Assembly (NCBI GenBank): GCA_947457465.1
Contig: CANGWB010000019.1
Location: 1 to 34,640 of the forward strand
Length of the DNA stretch: 34,640 nt
Source of the DNA: Chitinophagaceae bacterium
Lineage (GTDB): Bacteria; Bacteroidota; Bacteroidia; Chitinophagales; Chitinophagaceae
Direction of reading: 5' to 3'
Shown here one piece after another: positions 16,530 through 24,341 of the stretch. A model generated the notes under the pieces. That model had not been told where the DNA came from, searched no databases, and saw nothing but the letters and a program-made list of their open reading frames with translations. The translations under genes were made by a program, and so were the position numbers. How positions within the stretch are numbered: position 1 is the first letter of the stretch; the number at the start of each line of letters is the position of its first letter.

Positions 16530-16579
16530 CCCCCTTATAAATCGGATGAAAAAAATCGGATGAACCAAAAAGAAAAAAG

Positions 16580-16849
16580 ATGTCACTAACAACTGAAAAA
16601 AAAGCGAACATTTTCAAGACCTACGCCGGTGATCCAAAGAATACCGGTTCTATTGAAGGACAGATTGCGCTGTTGACGGAGCGTATTAGCCACATCAGCA
16701 GTCACTTGCAAGTCAACAAGAAAGACTTTTCTACCCACCGCGGGCTCATGCAACTGGTTGGTAAGCGTAAGCGCTTGCTGAACTACTTGCAGAAGCATAA
16801 CCTGACCGGTTATCGCGCCCTGATCGAGAAACTGGGTATCCGCAAATAA
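16580..16849 (+). CDS. rpsO: Ribosomal protein S15
   Basis: 89 residues, the normal length for S15, which binds 16S rRNA early in 30S assembly. Diagnostic segments are TGSIEGQIALLTERI, HLQVNKKDFSTHRGL and LVGKRKRLLNYLQ near the centre, with the end ALIEKLGIRK. It is followed by two hairpins and then pnp, the gene order also known from Escherichia coli. Confidence 0.98.
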   Translation: MSLTTEKKANIFKTYAGDPKNTGSIEGQIALLTERISHISSHLQVNKKDFSTHRGLMQLVGKRKRLLNYLQKHNLTGYRALIEKLGIRK

Positions 16850-16852
16850 TAA

Positions 16853-16880
16853 CAAGCCCCCGCTACACGGCCGGGGCTTG
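16853..16880 (+). terminator. GC-rich hairpin downstream of rpsO
   Basis: CAAGCCCC (16853-16860) pairs with GGGGCTTG (16873-16880) across a 12-nt loop. Only a weak T-rich stretch follows. It may be an RNA stability or processing stem rather than a true terminator. Confidence 0.55.
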
Positions 16881-16891
16881 CTTCGTTTTAC

Positions 16892-16915
16892 ACCCTACCG
16901 TTCGTAGGGTTTTTT
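16892..16915 (+). terminator. Intrinsic terminator between rpsO and pnp
   Basis: ACCCTAC (16892-16898) pairs with GTAGGGT (16904-16910) around a 5-nt loop, followed by six T (16910-16915). This is a textbook terminator, 11 nt after the preceding GC-rich hairpin. Confidence 0.75.
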
Positions 16916-17005
16916 CCTAAGCAGATCGAGGCAACGGGCCGTAGTATCGGGATCATTTCCACCGATCGCTACTGTATTTTCTGTTGCGATCACAAAACAA
17001 CGTAC

Positions 17006-19189
17006 ATGTTACAACAACCAATTCGTAAGACGTTCGATATGGGTGATGGCCGCCAAGTCACCATTGAAACCGGCCGACTGGCCCGTCAGGCTGACGGCGC
17101 CGTTACCGTTTCCTGTGGCAATTGCATGATCCTCGCCACAGTCGTCGCCAACAAAGAACCCAAAGAAGGACAAAGTTTCTTTCCGCTGTCGGTCGACTAC
17201 CAGGAGAAGTTTGCTTCTGCCGGTCGTATCCCCGGGTCATTCTTTAAGCGTGAAGCTAAATTGAACGACTATGAAGTGCTCACGAGCCGATTGATCGACC
17301 GGGCACTTCGTCCCCTTTTTCCGGAGGATTATTTATGTGAAGTGCAGGTGCTGGTTTCATTGATCTCCAGTGACCCCGAGATCATGCCGGATGCCTTAGC
17401 CTGTTTGGCGGCCTCTTCTGCACTGGCTGTTTCCGATATCCCCATTAAAGAGATCATTTCTGAAGTGCGTGTATCACGGGTGAACGGTCAGTTCGTTGTG
17501 AACCCAACGCGCACACAAATGGAGACTTCAGATCTTGATTTCATCATTGCGGCTACGGATAAAAACCTGATGATGGTGGAAGGTGAAGCGAAAGAATGTT
17601 CTGAAGCAGATCTCTGTAAGGCTCTTGAGATCGCTCACGATGCCATCCGTATTCAGGTGAAAGCCCAAGAAGAGCTCCGTGATCTAGCCGGTGTGAAAGG
17701 CAAACGTGATTATGCAAAGCCTGCTACCGACGAAGCACTTCGTGATAAGATCTATGCTTTTGCACAGCCTAAAGTATATGAGGTAGCTAAGGGGCAACTC
17801 AGCAAACATGAGCGTAGCGAACGGTTCAGTGCAATCAAAGCAGAAGTGATTGAGTTCCTGAAAAAGGATCTGGGACTGGCAGCAGGTGAGTCGTTGCCAG
17901 ACCTGACCAAGAAATTGGCTTCGACATATTATAGCGACCTGCAGTACGATGTGGTTCGTGATATGATCTTGAACGAACGTGTTCGTTTGGACGGTCGCGA
18001 CCTGGAAACAGTCCGTTCCCTCGATATGGAAGTGGATGTTCTTCCTTCCCCACACGGTTCCGCTTTGTTCACTCGCGGTGAAACGCAGTCACTGACCACG
18101 GTTACACTGGGAACACCTATGGACGAGTTGTTGGTGGAAAGTGCTGCCAAGTCAGTTGATTCTAAATTCTATCTGCACTATAATTTCCCGCCTTTCTCCA
18201 CTGGAGAAGTGAAGATGATGCGTGGACAAAGCCGTCGTGAGATTGGACACGGAAATTTAGCCCAGCGTTCACTCAAGCAGATGATGCCGAGTGGAGATTT
18301 TCCTTACACCGTACGTGTTGTAAGTGATATTTTGGAGTCGAATGGTTCCTCATCCATGGCAACCGTCTGTGCCGGCTCACTGGCCTTGATGGATGCAGGT
18401 GTGGGTATTCCCAAGCACGTGTCTGGCGTGGCGATGGGACTGATCTCAAAAGCTGATAAATATGCAATCCTGACCGATATCCTCGGCGATGAAGATCACC
18501 TGGGGGATATGGACTTCAAAGTCACCGGTACTCGTGAGGGTATCTGCGGTGTACAGATGGACATCAAAGTAGACGGATTGAAAATGGAAGTGATGCAACA
18601 AGCCCTTGATCAGGCCCGTCGTGCTCGTTTGCATATCCTCGATCACATGTACAATGCGATACCGGCTTCTCGTGCAGAAGTGAAACCACATGCACCTCGA
18701 ATGGTGAAGCTCTTCATTGATAAGGAATTCATCGGTGCGGTGATCGGGCCAGGCGGTAAGGTTATTCAGGAGATCCAGCGTGAGACCGGTACAACCATCA
18801 CACTCGAAGAGATCAACAACCGAGGTGAAGTCAGCATCTTCAGCGTCAACAAAGAGGGTGTTGAAAAAGCCGTCTCTTGGATCAAAGGAATCGTGGCAGT
18901 ACCTCAAGTGGGCGATGTTTATGATGCTACCGTCAAATCGATCATGCCATTTGGAGCCTTTGTTGAATTCATGCCTGGTAAGCAGGGACTGGTTCACATT
19001 TCAGAGGTTAGCTGGAGACGCTTAGAAACATTGGATGGAATCGTAAAAGAGGGTGATCACATGAAAGTGAAACTCATCGGAACCGATCCTAAATCCGGTA
19101 AGTTCAAACTCTCTCGTAAAGTATTGATGCCAAAACCTGAATCAGGACCTCGTCCTCCACATCCGGAAGACGAACAACCCAATCAATAA
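17006..19189 (+). CDS. pnp: Polyribonucleotide nucleotidyltransferase (PNPase)
   Basis: 727 residues. It degrades RNA from the 3' end by phosphorolysis and can add 3' tails. Two RNase PH domains are visible, the first from about residue 5 (METGRLARQADGAVTV-like opening, FFPLSVDYQEKFASAGRIPGSFFKREAK) and the second from about 320 (LDGRDLETVRSLDMEVDVLPSPHGSALFTRGETQ, then GEVKMMRGQSRREIGHGNLAQRSL). A KH domain starts near 566, with GPGG at about 581-584, and an S1 domain spans about 634-705 (VGDVYDATVKSIMPFGAFVEF). The start is 90 bp after the rpsO terminator, so it can be transcribed by read-through or from its own promoter. It ends in a strong terminator. Confidence 0.97.
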   Translation: MLQQPIRKTFDMGDGRQVTIETGRLARQADGAVTVSCGNCMILATVVANKEPKEGQSFFPLSVDYQEKFASAGRIPGSFFKREAKLNDYEVLTSRLIDRALRPLFPEDYLCEVQVLVSLISSDPEIMPDALACLAASSALAVSDIPIKEIISEVRVSRVNGQFVVNPTRTQMETSDLDFIIAATDKNLMMVEGEAKECSEADLCKALEIAHDAIRIQVKAQEELRDLAGVKGKRDYAKPATDEALRDKIYAFAQPKVYEVAKGQLSKHERSERFSAIKAEVIEFLKKDLGLAAGESLPDLTKKLASTYYSDLQYDVVRDMILNERVRLDGRDLETVRSLDMEVDVLPSPHGSALFTRGETQSLTTVTLGTPMDELLVESAAKSVDSKFYLHYNFPPFSTGEVKMMRGQSRREIGHGNLAQRSLKQMMPSGDFPYTVRVVSDILESNGSSSMATVCAGSLALMDAGVGIPKHVSGVAMGLISKADKYAILTDILGDEDHLGDMDFKVTGTREGICGVQMDIKVDGLKMEVMQQALDQARRARLHILDHMYNAIPASRAEVKPHAPRMVKLFIDKEFIGAVIGPGGKVIQEIQRETGTTITLEEINNRGEVSIFSVNKEGVEKAVSWIKGIVAVPQVGDVYDATVKSIMPFGAFVEFMPGKQGLVHISEVSWRRLETLDGIVKEGDHMKVKLIGTDPKSGKFKLSRKVLMPKPESGPRPPHPEDEQPNQ

Positions 19190-19195
19190 TGGATC

Positions 19196-19221
19196 AAGAC
19201 CCTGCTTGTCAGGGTCTTTTT
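19196..19221 (+). terminator. Intrinsic terminator of pnp
   Basis: AAGACCCTG (19196-19204) pairs with CAGGGTCTT (19210-19218) around a 5-nt loop and runs into five T (19217-19221). It lies 6 bp after the pnp stop and 11 bp before the prmA start. Confidence 0.85.
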
Positions 19222-19232
19222 AATTTCAGCCA

Positions 19233-20054
19233 ATGGAACGCTATCTGTGCTTGAATATGGTGATTGACTCAACCGAAACATCGGATGCTTTGGTGGCTTT
19301 TTTGTCAGCTGAGGGCTTCGAAGGATTTGAAGAGGAGGATGGTAGACTAAAGGCCTATCGACCGGATAATGAATGGAATCCCCAGGAGGTCTTTGATGAG
19401 CTAGATCAACGATCGATCGGATATACACTTGAAGAAATCGAAAAGACAAACTGGAATCAGCTCTGGGAATCAAATTTTGAGCCGGTGGTGGTTGATGATT
19501 TTGTAGGTATTCGGGCGGATTTCCATGCACCCATCAAGGGTGTTGAAATGGAGCTGGTGGTGACGCCTAAAATGAGTTTTGGTACCGGTCACCATGCTAC
19601 GACTCGATTGATGATTCAGCAAATGCGTCAATCGATCAAGTTGGGTGATCGGGTTTTGGATTTTGGAACGGGCACGGGTGTGCTTGCGATCCTAGCTAAA
19701 AAAATGGGAGCAGCAGAGGTGGTCGGTATCGACATTGAGGATTGGAGTATTGAAAATGCAATCGATAATGCCTGGATAAACGAGGTTTCAGATATTTCCT
19801 TTCATTGCTCGGACCGGATCGAACAACAGGGACCATTTAATTGCGTCCTGGCGAATATCAATCGGAATATATTGCTGGATCATATGGGTCGAATCGGTGC
19901 CGTACTGGCCCCCGGAGGTATGATTTTGCTCAGCGGGATTTTGGAAGAAGACCTTTCGGTCATGGATAAGGCACTGGGGGAAGTCGGACTCAAACGCACC
20001 GATTATACGCAGGAGAAAGGCTGGATCTGTATTCAAGCTATTCAATATCAATAA
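19233..20054 (+). CDS. prmA: Ribosomal protein L11 methyltransferase
   Basis: 273 residues. It methylates ribosomal protein L11 with SAM. The N-terminal L11-recognition domain covers about 1-95, with TNWNQLWESNFEPVVV. The class I methyltransferase domain has PKMSFGTGHHATTRLM, the SAM loop DFGTGTGVLAILAKKMGA, VGIDIEDWSIENAIDN and VLANINRNILLDH, all diagnostic of PrmA. The start is 11 bp after the pnp terminator. No separate promoter is obvious, so expression may rely on read-through. Confidence 0.94.
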   Translation: MERYLCLNMVIDSTETSDALVAFLSAEGFEGFEEEDGRLKAYRPDNEWNPQEVFDELDQRSIGYTLEEIEKTNWNQLWESNFEPVVVDDFVGIRADFHAPIKGVEMELVVTPKMSFGTGHHATTRLMIQQMRQSIKLGDRVLDFGTGTGVLAILAKKMGAAEVVGIDIEDWSIENAIDNAWINEVSDISFHCSDRIEQQGPFNCVLANINRNILLDHMGRIGAVLAPGGMILLSGILEEDLSVMDKALGEVGLKRTDYTQEKGWICIQAIQYQ

Positions 20055-20122
20055 GATAGGTCGTATTAATTTTTTGTTACCGATTCTGTTTTTGGTTAGT
20101 TTTACATTTCCTTGAACGTCCG

Positions 20123-20773
20123 ATGAACGAATTTCTACTTCTTATTCTGGCCTACCTGATCGGTAGTATACCCACTTCTGTCTGGGTCAGTAAGCGCTTT
20201 TTTGGTTTTGATATCAGGGACTACGGAAGCGGAAATCCCGGGGCTACCAACACCTATCGGGTATTGGGATCCAAGTGGGGTACAGCCGTGCTGATGCTGG
20301 ATATGCTAAAAGGAATGGCCGCCGTTCAACTTGCCTGGTTACTCCCGGAGTACATCGATTCGGAATGGCGAATGGACAATCTGCAGACTTGCCTCGGATT
20401 GGCATCGGTTCTGGGGCATATATTTCCTTTATGGGCTGAATTCAAAGGGGGAAAAGGAGTAGCTACTTTATTTGGCATGATTTTGGGCATATCTCCCTGG
20501 ACAGCCGTATCCTGTGTAGGGGTGTTTCTGCTTGTTCTTTACCTGACCCGCTTCGTTTCACTCAGTTCAATTCTTGCCAGTATCGCTTTTCCTGTGTTCA
20601 TCCTGGTTGTTTTTAATGTTGAAAATCCGCTCTATCGGGTATTTGCCATATCGGTAGCTCTCTTGGTGCTATTGACGCATCAAAAGAATATCGGCCGTTT
20701 GTTGCGTGGAGATGAAAGCAAGGTCCCCCTTTTCAAGCATCGTGACCGGCGCAAGCAGCAAAAAGCAGATTGA
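20123..20773 (+). CDS. plsY: Acyl-phosphate:glycerol-3-phosphate acyltransferase
   Basis: 216 residues with several membrane helices. PlsY makes lysophosphatidic acid from acyl-phosphate and glycerol-3-phosphate at the inner membrane. All three family motifs are present: GSGNPGATNTYRVLG (about 36-50), GHIFPLWAEFKGGKGVATLFG (about 100-120) and HQKNIGRLLRGDESK near the C-terminus. It begins 68 bp after prmA; that gap is AT-rich and has only an imperfect -7-like TACATTTC at 20103-20110. Confidence 0.95.
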   Translation: MNEFLLLILAYLIGSIPTSVWVSKRFFGFDIRDYGSGNPGATNTYRVLGSKWGTAVLMLDMLKGMAAVQLAWLLPEYIDSEWRMDNLQTCLGLASVLGHIFPLWAEFKGGKGVATLFGMILGISPWTAVSCVGVFLLVLYLTRFVSLSSILASIAFPVFILVVFNVENPLYRVFAISVALLVLLTHQKNIGRLLRGDESKVPLFKHRDRRKQQKAD

Positions 20774-20812
20774 TTACTGTCCACTTTCATTTTTTTTTAA
20801 GGAAGAGATAAG

Positions 20813-20820
20813 TAGATTTG
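20813..20820 (+). promoter_or_regulatory. Candidate -7 element for the M48 peptidase gene
   Basis: TAGATTTG matches TAnnTTTG and ends 19 nt before the ATG at 20840. A run of T (20790-20798) lies at the -33 distance, but without the G of TTG. Confidence 0.4.
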
Positions 20821-20839
20821 ATTGGTATAACAATCTCCC

Positions 20840-21646
20840 ATGCGTACATTAATCGTGTTTTTTCTGCTGGCTTCTTTTCCCATTTCATGCACTCAAAATG
20901 CGTTGAGCGGCAAGAAGCAATTTACGCTCTTGCCTGAATCCGAGTTGCAGGGACTTGCCAATAATCAATACCGTCAATTCCTCACGGGGAAACGAGTAAT
21001 CGGAACCAACGCTACCGCAGATGCCAGTATGGTAAATCGAGTCGCCGAGCGAATCGTAAATGCGGTGAATAAACTCTACGCCGAGAAAGGCTTAAGCGAT
21101 CGATTAAAGGGATATGATTGGGAAGTGAACCTAGTACAGGATAACCAAGTGAACGCCTGGTGCATGCCTGGAGGAAAGATCGTTGTGTACACAGGATTGT
21201 TACCGATCACTCAAAATGAGGATGCTTTAGCGGCGGTGATGGGCCATGAGGTTTGTCACGCCTTGCTGCAGCACGGGAACCAACGCATGAGCCAAGCCCT
21301 GGTACAACAATTGGGTGGTGTAGCGCTCTCCGTGGCGCTATCTGATAAGCCTCAGGAAACCAGAAATCTCTTTTTGCTCGCATACGGTGTGGGCTCACAG
21401 GTTGGGGTTATGCTTCCCTTTTCCAGAAGTCATGAACTGGATGCAGACCGTTGGGGACTGATCATGGCTGCCATGGCAGGATATAATCCACGTGCAGCAA
21501 TTGGTCTTTGGGAGCGAATGGAAAAAGCCGGTGGTAGCAAGGCTCCTGAATTTTTGAAGACCCATCCCTCGGAAGGAAAGAGAATCGAACGCCTGGAGCG
21601 TATCATGCCCGAGGCGCTGGAGATTTATGAAAAGTCAAGAATATAA
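20840..21646 (+). CDS. M48-family metallopeptidase, probable lipoprotein
   Basis: 268 residues. The N-terminus MRTLIVFFLLASFPISC ends in a lipobox-like Cys17, so the protein is probably lipid-anchored in the periplasm. The zinc site is HEVCH (His136, Glu137, His140) with the third ligand Glu199 in SHELDADRWG, as in Oma1/BepA/LoiP-type M48 peptidases. MPGGKIVVYTGLL (about 109-121) is also typical. There is no multi-helix membrane domain (unlike HtpX) and no TPR tail (unlike BepA), so it resembles LoiP/YggG-type quality-control proteases. The specific substrate is unknown. It has a likely promoter of its own 19 nt upstream. Confidence 0.88.
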   Translation: MRTLIVFFLLASFPISCTQNALSGKKQFTLLPESELQGLANNQYRQFLTGKRVIGTNATADASMVNRVAERIVNAVNKLYAEKGLSDRLKGYDWEVNLVQDNQVNAWCMPGGKIVVYTGLLPITQNEDALAAVMGHEVCHALLQHGNQRMSQALVQQLGGVALSVALSDKPQETRNLFLLAYGVGSQVGVMLPFSRSHELDADRWGLIMAAMAGYNPRAAIGLWERMEKAGGSKAPEFLKTHPSEGKRIERLERIMPEALEIYEKSRI

Positions 21647-21710
21647 TATTCAATGACTTATAGGCCTTATTTCAACTGATTATTCTGTTTGATTTCATTC
21701 GCTGCTTTCC

Positions 21711-21741
21711 TTGGCAATAGCCAAAAATTGGTGTACTTTTG
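21711..21741 (+). promoter_or_regulatory. Promoter upstream of the conserved unknown gene
   Basis: TTG (21711-21713), 20-nt spacer, TACTTTTG (21734-21741): a complete consensus match. The leader to the ATG at 21796 is about 48 nt. The rest of the 149-bp gap 21647-21795 shows nothing else. Confidence 0.65.
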
Positions 21742-21795
21742 TCGCCCGGCTGAATGATCTGAATCAGTGGCCGGTCTGTTCACCAATCGTACAAC

Positions 21796-22227
21796 ATGTC
21801 ACAGACCCTACCTGAGAAATTGTTATTGGCGGATGAAAAGAACTTGCTGATCCAAGGTTTACCCTCTTCGATTGAAAAGCAGTTCAGTAAATTATCTTTC
21901 GCTAAGAATATTACCCCGCTGCTTAAATCCCGCAAGGTTGACTTTGCTCTCATCTTTGCCGTCAATGAAAATCAGTTGACAGGTATTGTTCGGGATGTAT
22001 TGCCGGCGTTGAAGGATTCAACCAAATTCTGGGTAGCCTATCCGAAAACGACCTCTAAGATCGTGACCGATCTGAATCGGGATACCAGTTGGAATTGTTT
22101 GACCGGAGAGGGGTTTGAGAGCATTGATCGGGTGGAGTTGGACCATGTTTGGTCTGCACTGCGTTTCTGTCGCGCAGAATTGGTTGCCGCAACTATTACA
22201 TTGACGCAAGAAGTTATTTCAGACTAA
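21796..22227 (+). CDS. Conserved protein of unknown function
   Basis: 143 residues with no signal peptide or membrane segment. It has an alpha/beta pattern: LLIQGLPSSIEKQF, VDFALIFAVNE (a buried strand), VLPALKDSTKFWVAYPKTTSKI and a C-terminal helix around VWSALRFCRAEL. Strand-helix-strand order and the FWVAYPK strand recall DUF3052-like small proteins, but I am not sure of the family. It has its own strong promoter and its own terminator, so it is a monocistronic gene that is probably well expressed. No function is assigned. Confidence 0.75.
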   Translation: MSQTLPEKLLLADEKNLLIQGLPSSIEKQFSKLSFAKNITPLLKSRKVDFALIFAVNENQLTGIVRDVLPALKDSTKFWVAYPKTTSKIVTDLNRDTSWNCLTGEGFESIDRVELDHVWSALRFCRAELVAATITLTQEVISD

Positions 22228-22253
22228 AAGATATTTCGGTTAGTAAGTACACG

Positions 22254-22278
22254 AGGCCCTCTTTGGGGGCCTTTTTTT
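22254..22278 (+). terminator. Intrinsic terminator of the unknown gene at 21796
   Basis: AGGCCC (22254-22259) pairs with GGGCCT (22267-22272), followed by seven T (22272-22278). It fills the gap to the convergent dnaG stop. Read on the minus strand it has no T tract after the hairpin, so it mainly serves the plus-strand gene. Confidence 0.75.
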
Positions 22279-24310
22279 ATTTCCATACGACTGTTCCCAT
22301 GGTCTGGGTCAGGCTGATCTCCATCTGTTTCAAGTGTATATGCGTTTGGTGCAGGATCCTGAATTCTTCCGGGGAATGTGGTTTTTCCATGTCCTGCTGA
22401 TTTTCCAGGATCATGCGTTTGATCTTCCGCAATTTCAGGTAGGTGATGGCGGAATGAACTTCTTCCAGGCTTCTGTCTTCTTCGATCAATAGGTATTTCT
22501 GTAACCCGTCCGCACCGGGGGATTGGATAAGTCTTACGATCTCCTCATAGTTCTGTTCGAACAAACGTGCTTGGTAACCACTATAAGTAGTTGAGCTGTC
22601 TCTCCAGCGGGGGCTCTCCTCATAGGGCGATTGCAACAGCGAAACGGCAAATCGGCTCAACTCTTGATCAGGGTGATAAACAAATTGGGTTCGACTGACC
22701 GGTTCAGTATGTTGTTGTCTTAATGCTCTGTATTGGTGGATCAGGTTGACAACGGCGGGGTTGTCGATCAGGGATTCATCCAGAAGTTCCTCAAAAATGT
22801 GGTCGGCCACCAGTTTATCAGCATCCCAGGGTCTCATACCGTGCTCCAGCAATATCCGGGCGATCTCCTTTTCCTGCAGATCGTCTTTAAAAAGCAGCTG
22901 AAATGTGGTATCGTCGTATTCATTTTTAGCAGCCTCTTGTGCATTCTGTTCGAAGGTCTTTGCCTCGTCAAAAGGCATTTTCTTTTCGATCAGCGAGACG
23001 CGGTCGCGTATATATTTATTGACAAGGCTATGAAGACCAGCTTCATCAATTTTCAACAAGTCTGCACATTGCCGGATATAATCCTGTTGACGGGTGAAAT
23101 CCTCCGCCTTGTTGATACGCGCGATCGTCTCTGCGATCCGGTTCACGACCGCTGATTTTCGGATGGAGTCGGATCCAGCGTCTTGTAACGCGACCTCCAG
23201 CTGGAAAAGAATGATGTCTTTTTTATTCTGGCGAATAAATTCCTGGAAGGCTGCAGCCCCAACTGCGCGTACATAACTGTCCGGGTCATGTCCATCGGGT
23301 AACAAGACCAACCGAACATTCAGTCCCTCTTCCAATGCCAGATCCATTCCCCGAAGTGCAGCCTTGATTCCGGCCGCATCACCGTCATACAGTATCGTCA
23401 GGTTGTCGGTGTATTTACGGATCAATCGTAATTGATCGGGGGTAAGAGCTGTACCGCCACTGGCCACTGCATTATCTATACCCGCTTGATGGAGGGAGAT
23501 CACGTCAGTATACCCTTCTACGAGCAGGCATTCATCGGATTTGTCCATCGATTGCCGAGCGAAATAAGATCCATAGAGGATCCTACTTTTTACGTAGATC
23601 TCGTTCTCCGGGGTATTGATGTACTTAGGAGCTTTATCACTTGACTTTAGGATACGGGCTCCGAATCCTAATAGCTTTCCGCTGTGGTTGTGAATTGGGA
23701 ATATGACACGACCTCGATAATTATCGACCCATTGATCATTTCGGTTGGCGATCAGTCCGGCCTTTTGAAGCAATTCCGGATTGTATTGTTTTTGTAATGC
23801 AGCCTGCGTGAACGCATCTCGCTTCTCAGGGGAGAAACCCAATTGAAATTTTCGGATCGTTTCCTCGCTGAACCCTCGTTCACGGAAATAAGCAAGGCCT
23901 ATGTCTTGCCCCTCCTCGGTGTTCAGTAATTGCTCAGAAAACCATTCCTGCGCAAACTGATTGATGATATAAAGGCTGTCGGCCTGCTGTTGTTGTTGTC
24001 GTTGTTCATCAGTAGCATAGCTTTCCTCAATCTCGATTCCATATCGATTGGCCAGCCAGCGGAGTGCTTCCGGGTAGCCGTATTTCTCATGCTCCATGAG
24101 GAAGCTGATGAGATTACCACTTTTGCCACATCCAAAACACTTGAAAATCTCTTTGCCGGGAGAGACCGTGAAGGAGGGTGTTTTCTCATTGTGAAACGGA
24201 CAAAGACCCAGGTAGTTGGTGCCTCTTCGTTTCAATTTGACGAAATGCCCCACTACATCCAGGATCTCGGCCCGGTTCTGAATTTGCTGAATGGTAGTCG
24301 GGGAGATCAT
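22277..24310 (-). CDS. dnaG: DNA primase
   Basis: 677 residues. It synthesises RNA primers for replication. The N-terminal CHC2 zinc finger has Cys37, His40, Cys58 and Cys61 (CPFH and CFGCG). The catalytic core follows (FRERGFSEETIRKFQLGFSP, GRVIFPIHNHSGKLLGFGARIL). The TOPRIM domain carries the Glu in LLVEGYTDVISLHQAG and the acidic LYDGDAAGIKAA and PDGHDPDSYV segments. The C-terminal helicase-binding region is diverged. It starts 31 bp after the stop of the crystallin gene on the same strand. It may share that transcript or use a weak -7-like TAACTTGC in the gap. Confidence 0.97.
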   Translation of the reverse strand: MISPTTIQQIQNRAEILDVVGHFVKLKRRGTNYLGLCPFHNEKTPSFTVSPGKEIFKCFGCGKSGNLISFLMEHEKYGYPEALRWLANRYGIEIEESYATDEQRQQQQQADSLYIINQFAQEWFSEQLLNTEEGQDIGLAYFRERGFSEETIRKFQLGFSPEKRDAFTQAALQKQYNPELLQKAGLIANRNDQWVDNYRGRVIFPIHNHSGKLLGFGARILKSSDKAPKYINTPENEIYVKSRILYGSYFARQSMDKSDECLLVEGYTDVISLHQAGIDNAVASGGTALTPDQLRLIRKYTDNLTILYDGDAAGIKAALRGMDLALEEGLNVRLVLLPDGHDPDSYVRAVGAAAFQEFIRQNKKDIILFQLEVALQDAGSDSIRKSAVVNRIAETIARINKAEDFTRQQDYIRQCADLLKIDEAGLHSLVNKYIRDRVSLIEKKMPFDEAKTFEQNAQEAAKNEYDDTTFQLLFKDDLQEKEIARILLEHGMRPWDADKLVADHIFEELLDESLIDNPAVVNLIHQYRALRQQHTEPVSRTQFVYHPDQELSRFAVSLLQSPYEESPRWRDSSTTYSGYQARLFEQNYEEIVRLIQSPGADGLQKYLLIEEDRSLEEVHSAITYLKLRKIKRMILENQQDMEKPHSPEEFRILHQTHIHLKQMEISLTQTMGTVVWK

Positions 24311-24341
24311 ATTCTATCGCAAGTTAGCCGATAACCGATCA

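Noticed and set aside
18446-18997. A 183-residue minus-strand open frame inside pnp
   Set aside because: Antisense to the conserved PNPase core and KH region, with no plausible protein motifs.
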